From: Paramacrobiotus metropolitanus
Lineage: Eukaryota > Tardigrada > Eutardigrada > Parachela > Macrobiotidae
Direction: 5' to 3'
Length of the DNA: 64,000 bases
NCBI RefSeq assembly: GCF_019649055.1
Contig: NW_026570222.1
Span: 124,001 to 188,000, forward strand
The notes under the pieces are model-generated. The model worked only from the letters and a program-made list of their open reading frames with translations, was not told where the DNA came from and did not search any database. The position numbers and the translations under genes are program-made. Every line of letters begins with the position of its first letter. Positions within the stretch are counted from its first letter, which is position 1. Positions 26,162 to 39,579 of this stretch are shown one piece after another.

Positions 26162-29100
26162 CTAAAGTAGTAGCAGGAGAGCGTAGTGCTTTTGGAACTT
26201 CCAGAAGAATTTTTCGTTGGCGACTCAAAAGCATGGACGAAATATCTGCAACGACAGGACATGTATAAATGAACAGGTAAATAACACCACACTTCGCCGA
26301 ACAAAATGCCGTGAATCGACGAATTACCAATGCGTCTTACAAACCACGAAAACCGCAACTGAACCATAACAATAAAACTAATCAGTAATCAGCATTAAAA
26401 TTACATGTTTTTCATTAATCTCTCTATTTCGGCGTAAATGCAGCCATTTCACAGCGGAAAACCAACGAGGAATCGATCGCCCTTAAATGTCATCGGCGTG
26501 TTAGGACAACAGATACGAAAGGGATGGTCACACATACAAAATATAAATCGAGTTAAGTGTTTAGATCATGCGCTTTTCCAAACAACCATTTGCAACAAGT
26601 GAATAAGCCATATGGATAGAACTAAGTAACACTTCTGGTCACGAAATAATAAGTAACTCTCTAAACTACGGCGTGAAAATTTCAAATTTCTTACAGATAG
26701 ATAATCTCTCATCCCTCTCACAGTGGCGGCACACCCAAAATTTTGCATTAACGTACGCATTTTACAGGGGGTACGACATTACAGCGGAATGTGCCGTAAA
26801 AATCCCTGAGAAATAAATTACAGAAGATTAGTATGATCAAGTACTTAATACAGTTCTGATGCAAATCCGCCTATCCACCCAGCCGACATTACTCTTGAAA
26901 AAGTCCAAATCGTAATGTTGCACTTATCACATTTTTGCAGTACAGAATCTACCACACGTAGAACTAATTATTACCCAATCACAACATCAGATATACAGAT
27001 ACACTGATTCCTAATAATTGACAACAAGTAATTTACGCACCAGATGTCCAACACAGTGCGTTGTCGGAATTGAAAACATGTAAATGCATTTCCGGTCTAG
27101 CCGGCAAACATCGAAATTCGACATTAACGGCGACAATACCCATCAATAAGACAAGTACGAGTACAGAAAGGAACTCAGATGACTCTTCTAATCAGCCTAA
27201 AAACCAGCCTAATAAATTAATTAGAGGAAAACCAAGGAGTTGTGCAATAAGGTGATAATCACGTCGGCGCAGTACATTATACGAAGAGACGTGAGAAAAC
27301 GCACTGGAACAACAGCTTGAACCCGTGCCGATCATTCAGCGGAGCGCTATTTCCCAACATAGCGCAACCAGACCCTTCCTCTTTATGCTAACTGGATATA
27401 TATACACACACCCTTTGACTTCGATGATAAGTTTTATCACCCGACCGGCACCCATGTACTTACATACACCAAAACCACACAGGCTCTCGTACACAGTTGG
27501 CCCTAGTCGACTGGAAATCAGCTGGATTCGTTCATCCGTGCCTGTCCCGAACCAGTGTAACCGTTTTTCACCAACAGCGAATAGTAAATTGATCCTGATG
27601 GTGAGCTGGTGCAGCGCAGACTCATTATACTTATTAATTTCTTCGTACTGTGTTTTATACCAACGAACTGCATGCCTCTCACAGGGGTTGATTTGCTCAG
27701 TGTACATGCTACCACTGCGCTTCCACAGTGCCGAGCGCGCTCATGATCCCAGGTAACCCTATCCATCTTCCCAGTTGGACTCATGCAAACATATCGGCGC
27801 TTACACGTTGTGATCTCTACGTAATTGTTAATCTCCCACAGGCTGTTAAGCACATCGCAGGAAATCAAAACTGACTTCGCTGTACAGCTGGAATGCATTT
27901 GCACTTCTAATACTAGGCGATGTGGGTTGACGTGCAATCAACACAAGCTTTTGCGGTTTGGTTCACGCATGCGTGAAGCATTACGCACCCAAATTTACAT
28001 CAAGCCAACCAATGCAAAGTCTATAATTAGGAAAATGAAATATATATACTTGGGAAAAGTGAATACTGTACTTCTAAAGAACTACTGCACTACCACAAAA
28101 GACGCTCACAGATTATTTATTCGATATCAGCCTGCAACTGCTCATCCTTAACCGGAAGTCAATATTTACATAGAATGTAATCAATTTTTACACGTTTTTT
28201 CTTGACCTATAACAGTGTTAACGGTAGAAAACAAAATTCTAAGCATGGCCGCAGATTATCGATGGCAAAGATGGCAGCTAATTCTGCTACTACCAGCTCT
28301 TCGACCCAGTTGATATCGGCACATATGCAGCATGCAGATAAGAAAATGCACTGCATTAATTTTAATACTGGAAAATTCCTTGATGCCACAATAATTCACA
28401 ATGCGTGCTCATCCTCAAAAGCTTATTAGCATTGCATGATGCAATTAGGTATGTGCTCATATGATACAATATATTTGAATAACAATTTAAGTTTGATGAA
28501 AAATTTGGAAGAAACTGAAATAAAAGGAGAGTCTTATTAATCATGTTGATAAATGTTTTGTTGTTGTTATATCTCCTGTCGGCAGTTTACTTCAAATAAA
28601 CATTTTGCACAATTATATTATACGTACTATTATACAACTAACAGCACAGCTGTGAGTAGTTAATGACATGAATACACAAGATCAGTGCCTCAAAAGAAAG
28701 ATTCGTTCAGAAGTCCGTTATCATCACCCACTGGCCACTACCCAACTTTTATGAAAGATTATTTAGGAGACCACATGCGTTTTGGTGATTATGCTGTTGC
28801 GCGAATCTATATTAGGTAACCAACGTTTTTCAAAGTATATTTCTACATTCATTTTCGTTTTCGTTATACCGGCACACAAACGAGATGTTCACAAAAACTG
28901 CCGATGCGATCAATAAAAAACATAAGTACTAATAAGTGACAAGTGCAGCACCGAAAACGAATGTTAATGTAAATTTTTCCATAGAAAACACCTGAAAATA
29001 ATCGAGAGGATAAGATTTAAGGATAGTACTCTTATTATAAGGAACGAGGGGCAACAAAATTCATTTATCGGCTAAAATGCTGCTGAATACCATTAGTACA

Positions 29101-32100
29101 AAATTAAGATTTGCTGCATAGTAGCTTACTATGTAAGAGAAGATCACAATGGAGAGAGAATCACGACAAACAAAAGTTCAACAAAACTCGGCACAAACGC
29201 TACCTCGAAAAGCTTACTTACGTACATTCGATAGGACATCAAGAAAACATTACAGTACTAATGGTAAACATAATCCACAGCAATGCGAAGTCAAGTACAA
29301 TAACTACACTTTTTAATTACAAAATTCAGTTTGAACAACAAGACAATAAGCCCGGTCTTGCTGGGAGTACCTTGTAACTATGTATATGTACTACAACACA
29401 AATCACAAGCAAAATTTTAGTTTTATCAAGTTAATCCCATTTCTTAAAAATAACTTACTGGAACACTGCACCGCGACACCAAGCTGCAAAAGCCGCATGG
29501 ACGCTAAAGTATTCTATCCATCAGGGATTCGCACTATGAGAACGGCTTAGTTAACAGAATAACGTGTGAAACGAACGCGTCTCATCCAACTGTAACGACA
29601 CTTACAAAATTTTAGCGAATTGAGCGTCCAAAATTTAGCACGCAATTCTTATCGTCTTTTGCTATCAAAGCCTACAAACAAGCTGACGGGAAATGCGATA
29701 AGACTGCACACGCAGACCAAAATCTTCCGGCGCGTACGAATACGTGCCCATAACGGCATAACCGGGCTGCAATAGTAGTAATCTGAATGGAAAATATGGC
29801 TCTGCACTTTGGCCTCTAATGAAAGAAGCCTGATTAGCTCGTTGTCGGCGACTGGGCACAGTGCATGCCGAATTAACCACTTTACTTCTTTGTGCGCCAT
29901 AAAATATTCCAGAAATTCAGCCCAAGGGACCCATACAAACACAGAGTAGCAAACAAAAAGAAAAAACGGCATGCAGCTCAATTTAACACATTTCGAGACT
30001 AATCAATAGCATTCACCGATGGTGTGACCATTGCCAAAAATTCAACACCGCCAAAAAGGTTAAAACATTATACAATATACCAATCACAAACTATCTACCA
30101 CAAAAGATTATCAAAAGAAATAAATAAAGAATTTTATAACGCTTTTAATTTACACTAAAAAAATGAACCGCAGTTACATGCTGCAAGCGTTTGCAGATTT
30201 CCAAAATGTTTAAATGAGAGCAGCACGACCGTAAACACTCTATGTGCCGCGAATTATCTAGCGACAGACTAAAATTGTAGTACAAAAGAGGAACAAAAAT
30301 AGAGTGGGAAAAAAACATTAAAGGTGCTTACGGTAAGCGAGGCAGGTGTTAACTTGAGCCATAAGATGAAAAGCATTGTACGGTGTAGTAGAGCTTTCCG
30401 GCAGTACTGCATTGTATGACTACAGTCTACATGGGCTCTGGAGGCGGCCGGAGCGCGCGAGGTACCTCGACATGCAATCGATGTCCAAAATATGTGGTTT
30501 CTGCAACTTGTAAGCATTTTGTAAAACTCAAAATATCCATTCCTAAACTGTATGTTCGTACGGCTTATTGTGCAGGTAACCTGGAGAACTGTCTATGATC
30601 TTAATCAAGTAACAATGCGCGGCCTACCTCTTCGAAACCCGTTACTGCCATTACCCAGGGTTCTGCCAACCCGAGAACGTTCACAATCAGACCTGCGCAC
30701 CAGTGACCCTCTGAACTCTGAAGTCCGTTCCACATGCAAACGCCAACCACAATGACGGCCAACTTCCAAACTGCAGTTAAAAAAGTTGGTGATAACGGTA
30801 ACGGTAACCATTAAACTTGAATATTGAGTTTCTTTAATTAGTAAAAATGCGAAATCGAAATAGGTAGAATTGTTCCCCTGATTGCGTAGTCTCTCATGGC
30901 TCCTTATACTTGTATCCGTGACAAAAGTTTTCTCAAGTGACTGCAACCCCCTTGGCGGTAGCAGAACAACTTCACGATCAGATACACTGGAATAACTGGA
31001 CAGTGGACAGTCTTGAATGAGTCTTCTTATTAGTCTGCGAATCTGGGCTGGACAGTAGCGAAAGGATATAAGAATCGCGATGATCTTCCATTTTGTACCA
31101 GCGTTAAAGTTTAGAAATTTGGCGAGGTAATACGCAACTCCTTTTGGCTGTTTCCTTACGCGCTGCGCGAATTGGGATCGTTTTCATATTTGATTTTTTT
31201 TATTCTACGCCATGGCCAATTATTAATTACCGACTCAAACGTACCCACGCTGAATAATGGTATGTTATGATTTATTGGCAAAAGCCCGTTACGCAATAAA
31301 ACCTGCCCTGACAGACAATGATGATGATTTCAATCGTACCGCCAGTAATTGCCTTTCTCTACTGTTTATTGGTTGTTCTGTTAATGAAGATCAGAATCCT
31401 TACTTTCCTATATTTTAGCGACCGCATCTCGCGGTCAGAAACACCTTGAAATTGGTCTTGCTGCAGCTTGTTCTGAACTTGCCAATGAATTCTCGCTCCT
31501 GTTGTCCTGCCCGCGCCCTTCCTCGCTTCTTGCTCATCAGCGTGCTTCGCTCGTTAAACCTTGCTCCGTGTAGTTGCTATTAACTCTTGCGAGGACCTTG
31601 CATTACGTTGCTTAACCGCCATGGGATGGTTGTGCATCTCCCACCGTTCTCACCGGCGAAACGATTCTTCCGGTCAGCATCGCTGCCGACCGTGCCAGCC
31701 TTTTTCCCGCTGACAACTGACAGATCGTGGTATGTAATGCGGATCTACCAGTCCACAGAACACCAGTCAAAAAGTGAATATGGCACTGACAGTAGAAAAG
31801 CATGACCTTGCACTTCCGCAGACGAATCGTTTTGTAGAAGACTTCCGATGAGCGGCGTTCGGAACGAATTTAGATAGCATAGAAAGTTGATTCTTGGACA
31901 CGTATCATTTTATAACCTATTGCTCAATTCACCTTTATCATGAACGTAGATCAGGATTTCGCTTAAGTCGAAAATCTTTCAGTTTTTTTGCCTTAATTAT
32001 CCAGCAGCTCCTATGAAACAGCCATGAGAACGCGTATCCAGAATCCCATTCAAACAACGGAAGAGGATCTACGCTATTTGCACAGTGCAGACTGCGTCTG

Positions 32101-32828
32101 GATCAGAGCGGCACGACTACCGGCCAACTACTAATTACATAGGTTGCAATTGCCAGACTACCCGTAGAATACCGAGCTCGGCACGACATCAGCCGAACAT
32201 CTAGACACGGACCGTTCTGCTCCAAAAAATTATAGATTGACACTCGACATAAAAATCATAAGGTTTTTAAAGCCCAAAAAGGAGCCAGGATTTAAGTGAT
32301 TACGTGGTGTTGCCCATGTTTAATTTTTAGGGAAGGACTGAAGAAGCTTCAGAGACTGGAAGTAATTCGTGAATTGCGTATATTACGGAACTGTTTCCAC
32401 CTGCAAGAAGAAAAGTCTTGTCTCCGTTGTCACAAGTTATGTACTATGCAGTGAAACACTATGCAGTATGTGACCACGGGTCAGCTCCGTGCGAATTCTT
32501 AATTTTGCAAGAGAAAGCTGCCACGTCTCCAAACAGCACGTAAACAAAGGGACAAAAGTCACTTACACGCATTATAAGTGTCACACTAAATTAGAAAAGA
32601 AAGTAAAAAACGAAACAACTGTTGCGGAACCTGCTGAAGCATCTATAAAAAAATAAAACGGTCATTAATATCATGATTACGAGGACATGGAAAACCGACA
32701 ATCTGCCTTAGATCGACATTTGCAATACTCGTATATTAAAAAGCCAGCTCATTAAAATCACCGTCATAAAAAAGCGAAAACTTTCAGAACTTTTTCAGAT
32801 TGTGGGTCGCGGGAGCGATGCTACGTTA
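26162..32828. other. 6.7 kb without a confident gene (upstream of CELF, downstream of SCAMP)
   Basis: The missing 5' exon(s) and promoter of CELF should lie here, but I cannot locate them. Open frames of 110-143 codons on both strands at 27.3-27.9 kb and 29.6-30.0 kb show no family motif and no consistent splice frame. I found no tRNA, no inverted repeat and no transposase frame. Confidence 0.5.
29649..29981 (-). other. Unassigned open frame(s), possible exon
   Basis: Two overlapping minus-strand frames are open here (110 and 71 codons). The second contains a protein-like stretch downstream of a plausible acceptor (a CAG at the end of a pyrimidine-rich run near 29770). No relative recognised, and it may be chance. 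Confidence 0.15.
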
Positions 32829-34775
32829 TCAAAACCGTCCAGAGCGAGCAGCTTCCTCGACGGAAGCACGAGCCACACCGATGGCAGCATTTTGAACATG
32901 CTCATTTTGGACGGCTCTAGATGCAAATTCTTGCTGGGCCTTGCTGAAACTCGCTCCAGTTGTGCGGTAGATACGGTGAATCTAAAAGAAAGTTGTAGTC
33001 ACTTCAGAGTATATGTACGTACTTCGAAATTTTTTTTAAAAGTTTCTAGCTTCCTGCAACTTACCCGCACAAAAAGCAAAAACGAGCAGCCAGCTAATAT
33101 ACCGAAGACGATACCAACACAAAGCATGAACGCTCCTACTCCGACGTTGGAAGCTCCTCCCTTAGTGATCATACTCAAACCATTGATAATACCACTAGAA
33201 ATGATATCACACGAATATTAACGATAAGCAGTGAAATTACGAATATGATAGGTCACATGATAAGTCACTGATTAAAGTCGTATCTGGAGCTCATTACCAA
33301 GTTCCACATGGATTAATCCCCAAGGCCTGAACAATGTTCACGCAGATCTGAGTGGCGAATACGCAGAAGAATACAAAAAAGTTCAAAGAGCTGTCGCTTC
33401 TATAAGTAAAAAAAATAAATGCAATCTAAAGAGACCAATAGAACTGCCTCTGCGTCCATACTGTACCTGAAGGCTTTGTATGCGGGTCTGTACCAAAACA
33501 GAAAAGAAATGACGGGAAACAGCACAACCCAAAGGATGGATAATCCAAATGTCGTTGCAGCTGTATTGCCTTCCAGACAGAGATACGCAATGCTGGCAAC
33601 CAGATTTATCAAAATCATGAGGGAGTAAACTACAAAAAAAGTTTATAGCATTAATTGCCATTAAATATATATCCAATTTAAGCAGTACACTGCAAACCCT
33701 AGCAATGAAAAGTACAGTGTAGAAAAACCGTACCCATCCAACAGTAAAATACGAGTCTGACAATTGTGCGATATCCCATCGGTATGTCCAGTTCAAAATC
33801 CTGATAAAAGCAGGGACGGAAGCAGCAAAATTTGGGAAGAGGAGGGAAATTATTTCTTTTCACTGTACAGGAAAGCAAAACCATAAAAAATGGGTTAAAA
33901 AATTCAAGCGGTGAATATTTCTTTACCACCATCCTGGGGAGAATTTCTCAGTTCAGCTTCTCGGCGATCGAGTTCAGCAGCCCTTCTCTCCAACTCCTAA
34001 ATTAATCATCGTTCACCTAACAAATCCACATGACATTCAATTACAATGGCAATTAACAGCACCTCCTGCCTTCGTCGGAGTTCATCTGTCGATGCGCGAG
34101 CAGTGTCCATGTAGGCAGGCGGCGATCCGCCCGGCTGGGACGTCATTGTCCCATAAGCCTGAAAAATTCGCAAGGTTGATTTTCAATCTTCTATTCATGC
34201 TATAGCATTCCAGACAAATGGCTACAATTCCGCATCATACAAGCAGACTGTAAGTCGTACACCGTAACAACAGGGAGAAAATGACAATGTACTTCAGTAA
34301 CTTCACTTCAAACTTCACAAACCGCTTACTGGCTGCTTGCTGACTGAACTGTCTTCGTAAAAAGCCAGACGACTGGATGGCTGGTTCGGTGGCTGCGGTG
34401 ATCTGGCAGGTGCATTTACAGTCGGAGGTGGCAGAAACGTAGGAGTAAAACTGTCTGCTGGCATGGGAGAACGAGGGAGAACTTCCTACAATCACCAATA
34501 AATCCTCGTTTAGAGTTTGCTTTGAACCGCAACATTTAGCAATTCCCCCAAATATTCTATGTAAGGGTACATATGATGCTTTCGTCACTGTTAACATGCT
34601 CTTTGAGGCCAAGGAAACTCACACAAAAGGCACAAGCTCGCTCACTTCTTGAAGCTAGTGACCTAGTCAGTAATAATAAACGTACGTTTTAAAAGTAAGC
34701 CGAATGGTCTTTGAGACTCACCCCGAAAGGATTCACAGACTCCGGATCCCCGAACGGATTCTGACTGCTGGCCAT
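32829..34775 (-). CDS. SCAMP: Secretory carrier-associated membrane protein (SCAMP)
   Basis: SCAMPs are four-TM proteins of recycling endosomes, trans-Golgi and secretory vesicles that act in exo/endocytosis. Exons in transcript order: 34775-34722 (ATG), 34485-34330, 34158-34063, 33996-33927, 33862-33734, 33629-33467, 33399-33298, 33194-33065, 32981-32829 (TGA). They sum to 1053 bases, 350 aa, within the family range. Features: two NPF motifs in the first 18 residues (EH-domain ligands), a Pro-rich segment, an amphipathic ELERRAAELDRREAEL coiled coil, the signature PCFYQDFELDIP before TM1, then FGLSILW and FWYRPAYKAFRSDSS in the TM2-TM3 region. The tail YRTTGASFSKAQQEFASRA is diagnostic. Earlier frames that seem to run through the 33467 boundary are intron read-through. 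Confidence 0.97.
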
Positions 34776-35316
34776 TTCGCTTTCGTTCACAGCACAAACT
34801 TCCAGAAACAGACGACTTGAAGAAGCTCGGCCACCGCGTTATAAAAATATGCAGCTTCAGCTCGAGGAACACGAATTACATTAGTAATTCATCTGGATTT
34901 GTCAGTAATCGGAAGTCCCATACAATGACAAAATTTCCGAGACTGATAAGACACTGCTCATCAGCTCATGCCACCTTTTCTAATATTTCAAATGAGCTGT
35001 CAGGCAATTTGGTAAAAGGTAAGCTGTAAGCAGTAAGCAGTTCACTGTCAGGTCTGATACCAGTCTGAAAATTCTTTCGATCAGACTCCGATCCGAGTAA
35101 ATAAGAGACTTCCAGGGGAGGGGACAGACGGACACAGTTCGAAACCGCTTGGAGCGGCAGCTACTTGTTGAACTTTTTAATTTATTGTACTGAACATCTG
35201 CTAATTTGCTGACGTTCTTGATTTGTGGAAAAAGAACGCCTGCCTACCCGAACTGCCGGAACCTAATTTCCGTAAGCAACAAAAAACTTGGTATATAGTA
35301 TATACCATTATGCAAC
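34776..35316. other. Intergenic region 5' of SCAMP
   Basis: 540 bases between the SCAMP start codon and the retrotransposon remnant. It presumably includes the SCAMP promoter. No specific element recognised. Confidence 0.5.
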
Positions 35317-36088
35317 GTGTCTCTGTCTACGCTGCTGGACGTTTACCGCAACGACGAAGTTAAAGCCCGCCTTCTTGCTCAGTCAAGACCAGAGGCTGGC
35401 ATCTGGTTAAATGCGTTACCCTCCGCTCACATTGGCAACCTTCTGGACGACGATACCCTTCAAATCCGTAGGCCTCAGATTGGGAGTTGCAGTATGCGAG
35501 CCTCACGATTGTATGAAGTGCCAAAAACATGTCGATAAATTCGGGCACCACGGTCTGTCTTGTGCATTCTCTGCCGGTAGACACCCACGACACGGAGGAC
35601 TGAACAGCATCATATGCCAATCTCTTGTGTCAGCTGGGATTCCGGGGAAATTGGAACCACGTGGCACGTCGCATACGTCCGAACGACGTCCTGATGGCTG
35701 CACAACATTCGCCTGGCAGAGAGGCATGTGCTTGGCATGGGACGTCACTTGTGTGGACACGGTTGCGCCATCCCACGTCAGGTCCACGGCAGCTAACGCA
35801 GGTGCAGCGGCATTGGAAGCGGAAGAGAAGAAGTCCCGGCTTTATTTGTATCTAAGTGGCAGATACATCTTCGCACCGATAGCTTTCCAAACCATGGGCC
35901 CTTGGGGACCGTCCGCTATCGCAATTATGAAAGCAGTGGGTAAACGACTCGAGCAACACACAGGCGAAGCCCGTTCCCATGAATTTTTACGCCAAAGATT
36001 GTCACTGGAGATACAGCGAGGCAACGCGGCATCGGTTATGGGAACGATGGAAGGAGCAGAACAGTTTAATGAAATTTTGATGTTATAA
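35317..36088 (+). pseudogene. Non-LTR retrotransposon remnant (ORF2 C-terminal part), frameshifted
   Basis: The encoded sequence resembles the C-terminal region that follows the reverse-transcriptase domain in many invertebrate non-LTR elements: a GIWLNALPS motif, a Cys/His zinc-binding cluster (CEPHDCMKC, then HHGLSC), WDVTCVDTVAPSH, the GPWGPSA motif, and a terminal IQRGNAASVMGT. The homology starts in one frame (35317 to about 35466) and continues in another (about 35466-36088), so one frameshift is present. No catalytic RT domain lies upstream, which is typical of a 5'-truncated insertion. An AATAAA at 36140 may be its polyadenylation signal. Not expected to be active. Confidence 0.8.
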
Positions 36089-36638
36089 GAAAATGTCGAT
36101 GTTTTCGCTTATTATAAAATTACGTTGTACCACAGGTGAAATAAAACACATACTCGTTAGTCGTTACTCGTTTCCTGCTCTCATTATTAAAACTTTGATT
36201 TCATAAGCAATGTTTGCACTTTCCAGTAAGCATAATATTTATAAAAACTTATAAAAAACCTATTGCAGTGATCGCAAAAAAAACATATTACTTTTGATTT
36301 CACGTGTCTTAACCCAGGTAGAAATAACAGAACAGCACAACAAACCATAATTTTGCGCGTCATTCACACGAGCAAATTAGCTGCTTACTCAAATCTGAAA
36401 GAGATTGAAACAAAAAATTCTGTGATATCATGGCAAAACATAATGTATATCTGTATTTCAAAGATAAACATACCACCAGAGATCCCAATATAAAAGGTCA
36501 ATTAGAGGCGCATAACTTAAAACCAATAAAAATGATAGGTAGTGTACAAAAGTAGACACTACGTAATATCACAGAACACATTCGTAGTTAAAATATGTGC
36601 AGAAATGGAGGAGATACAGGATAGTCCACTGAAATCCA
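36089..36638. other. Intergenic region 3' of the retroelement and of the claudin-like gene
   Basis: AT-rich, 550 bases. It probably contains the 3' end of the inserted element and the 3' UTR of the convergent claudin-like gene. No coding motif. Confidence 0.5.
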
Positions 36639-39317
36639 TCAGAAGTGAAGTTTGCCAGTGGCACCTTCAGAAAGGCTTCTACGGTACGTAACACTTGAAG
36701 ATCTCGGAGGAATTTTTATGAAAACACTGGGATCGCCAATCTTTGGCTGGATGTGATCATTTTCGGTGTCTTTGGCAGCCTTATAATAAAAGCTACGCTT
36801 CGGTAGCGATTTCATTCGGGTACTGCCGCTAGAATCAATCTCTGACATAGCACTATTAGTGGGACGATTGGATGGGTACGGTCTCCATAAACTTTCCCAT
36901 GCTATACAGATAAGCGCCGCCACAACAAAAAATATGGTAACAATCTGAAATAAAAGAGTTTGTGATTACTGGTTATATTTATGGGACACAAATATAAATA
37001 CGCAAACGAAGATAAGCACTTTTTTTCACGTCACAGCCTAAGTTGAGTCATACGGAGGCTTCCAATAAACAGCAGCTTATCTTGTAAGACTAAGCTGTTA
37101 ACTTTGGGAGCCCCTTTGCGTACCGCCATCATTTAAATTATGAAACGACAACAAATTCATCAAATGGGTTAATCAATACTACATTTATTTAGACTACTAC
37201 ATTTATTTATACATTATTATTTAGAGTAAATTGTTAGGGCATATAGAAATGTTAGGAAAACTTTAAAACTAAAGTTATTTCGCTTCGCAACTGCTCCACA
37301 TTTTTCGCAACTGCTCCACTTAACCATAGCACTACACTTAACCATACGCTATGGTTAAGTGCGAGCGTATGGTAAGTGCGGATACCATACAAATTTGTTG
37401 TATGGTAGCTGACTTCCAAAGGCTCCTCTTAGTTCCCATACACTTTAACTTCGTTAGAGCTAAGCTTTTCTAGCACAGAAAACATCGGAGAACTTGAATT
37501 TTGATGTTCCAAAGGATGCTATACCGTGTAGCACGAGAAAAAAAATAAATACGAAGACCTCTAGAAAACAACTGCGCTGGTTTTAAGGTATCCTGTACAC
37601 TGTCACTCCGATGGCGGTGTCTAGCTACACGATAAGGTATGGTTAAGGTATGGTTATGGTGTCTTTTGCGAAAAGCCTCTATGGTGTCTTATGGTGTCTA
37701 AGCCTCTATGGTATGGTTATGGTGTCTTTTGCGAAAAGCCTTATTACGACTTTATTTTTTATTTTAATATATTTTTGTGAACGACGTTCGTCCCCATACA
37801 CTCGTATACTGAAAATAAAGTTAAAAAATTATTACGACTAATATGGAACTGTAAAAACCGGTTAAATCATAAATGCCACGAAAATACGCAAAGCGAAGCG
37901 GCGTAATTTCGCTGTCTTTATGGTTAAACAAAAATCTATAAAGTCGAAGAAAATGTTTAGGAGAAAACCCAATTCCGTAAAAATAGCCGCACGCGACTGA
38001 ATTAAACTTACAATTATGGCAAACGGAAAAGTTTTCCCAGGATACAAGTTATTACAATAGTTCAAACTTCTAAACCAGAGTTCAGCTGCACCAAACTCGT
38101 TTTCGAAGGTAAAGACAGTAAAGTGTCGATAAAGTTGTACGGTTCAGTGGTTGTAATTTGTAGCTATGAATTTACAGTAAAACTACAGATATGCTCAAGG
38201 AAGGCGACAGCCAACAAACCTGTATGTAGAAGCTGCTGCCGTAAGTCACCTTGGCGCCTCGAACTCGTTTCACAGCCAATGCTGCGAAAATCAGAGATAT
38301 GGAAATGCAAACCACAGACAGCGTAATCGGAATGATCTTCTGACTAAGCAAGCGCCGATTGTAGCAAACAGGAGGATCCCGACGATATAGATGGTAAAGC
38401 TGAATCACAGCCACAACGAAGCACGTAATGAGAAAGAGCAGACAAAATACACCACAAATCCCAGCAAATATGCACCAAGCTGCAAAAAATAATCCCATTA
38501 AAACAGTTGCGGTAAACAAAATGCCTAAAATAGTCAGCCAAAGTACCGCAGCGTATAAGTTACTCACACGGCAGAGTAAACTGTGCAGATTGGGTGCCAC
38601 CACAGTTGTCTTTTTCGACCCATTCGTTTCGCACCACTTCCACGCAGACTCGCCACAAACCAAATCGCCCAGATTCCACGGTAAATCCTACATAAATTAA
38701 GGGCAAATAATTAAGTCTATGATAATTTGAATTTTTATTTTATATTAATTTTGTTACACAATATCGTACTAACGGTAAACTGTCTAACCGCAAAGTTAAA
38801 ACAGTAAAATTATTACACTACTCCAAGGGAAAACAAAATTAGGAATTGGTCACTAAAACAGTACTTGAGTTTTATGCTGTATTACTGTATGCACAATTTA
38901 GTAAGTCTTATTAATTTACATTCTCAAACTTAAAAAGTAGTCTAACCACAAATAATCAGAATGGCAAAACCCATACAAACACCAATCGATATTTCATACA
39001 TAATTTCTGTCATACGCTGGTACGGCCACATTTTAAGTCTTACCGTTGTCAGTCTGTGTACGATAATTGCCCCATCCATCAGTAAAAACCGCAACACTTT
39101 CAAGTAATATCGAGATAAACGTTGTAAGGATAGTTCCATACATAGTTATCACAATCTTTCTAGTGCGCTCTTCTGATTCTGCCGGAACAGAGATTGAACG
39201 TGTAGTTCGTGCATACTGTGAGTTCCTGTACTCCCGTACTATTTCAAAAGGTGAATTGATCTTCTTCTTGGCGCCGGAGGCATTATCAGTACTGATTAAA
39301 TTTTGAGAGTGATCCAT
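36639..39317 (-). CDS. Claudin/PMP22-superfamily four-TM protein
   Basis: Probable junction or membrane-tetraspan protein of the claudin/PMP22/Clc-like superfamily. Exons in transcript order: 39317-39044 (ATG), 38687-38568, 38479-38220, 36944-36639. They sum to 960 bases, 319 aa, in frame. TM1 is at about residues 58-80. The first extracellular loop carries the W...GLW...C...C signature: DGW, then a FGLWRVCVE stretch, then DNCGG. TM2 and TM3 follow (CIFAGICGVFCLLFLITCF; ITLSVVCISISLIFAAL), then the second-loop motif KVTYGSSFYI, and TM4 (VTIFFVVAALICIAW). The ~80-residue tail is basic and Ser-rich. A longer unspliced frame at 38663-38172 misreads exon 2 in another frame, and the GTGAGT donor plus the claudin signature decide the model. 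The subfamily (Clc-like, claudin or other) is uncertain. Confidence 0.85.
37647..37740. repeat. 31-base direct repeat within claudin-like intron
   Basis: The same 31 bases occur at 37647-37677 and 37710-37740, separated by shorter partial copies (ATGGTGTCT-like units). The intron 36945-38219 also carries related TATGGTTA runs near 37330-37380. A local tandem expansion. Confidence 0.85.
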
Positions 39318-39410
39318 ACTAAAAAATACCAATAAACCGTTTTACGTAACAGATGAAATAAAACTCCCAGGTTGGGAGGCCGCGAAAAAAACGCGAAACT
39401 GCGTACGTGG

Positions 39411-39579
39411 TAGGCCTTGTCCCGAATTCAAAGCGAATCTCGTTATGGTACGGTTGCTCAACCGCACGAGGTGGCTGTATGCAGTGGCCACGCCTACAGA
39501 TACGGTACGCGAAGCCACCTCGCGAGGTGGAGTTGCTGTATCGCAACGAGATTCGCTTTGAATTCGGGACGAGGCCCTA
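39411..39579. mobile_element. Short hairpin (MITE-like) element with ~35-base terminal inverted repeats
   Basis: The left end 39411-39444 and right end 39545-39579 are inverted copies differing by one base and one indel. Inner parts are also partly complementary around the GCGAGGTGG motif. Length about 169 bases with no coding capacity. Possible TA at both borders. The element lies upstream of the claudin-like start codon. Confidence 0.7.

Noticed and set aside
27325-27937. Overlapping 123-143-codon frames on both strands
   Set aside because: No motif, no splice-consistent structure, and both strands equally open, as expected from a locally stop-poor stretch.
32802-33221. 139-codon plus-strand open frame
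   Set aside because: Antisense to the last SCAMP exons.
35503-35855. Antisense and shifted frames within the retroelement
   Set aside because: Shadows of the ORF2 remnant.
38172-38663. 163-codon minus-strand frame with many TM-like segments
   Set aside because: Its 5' third reads claudin-like exon 2 and an intron in the wrong frame. The GTGAGT donor and GLW/Cys signature give the spliced model; only the 3' part is the true frame of exon 3.
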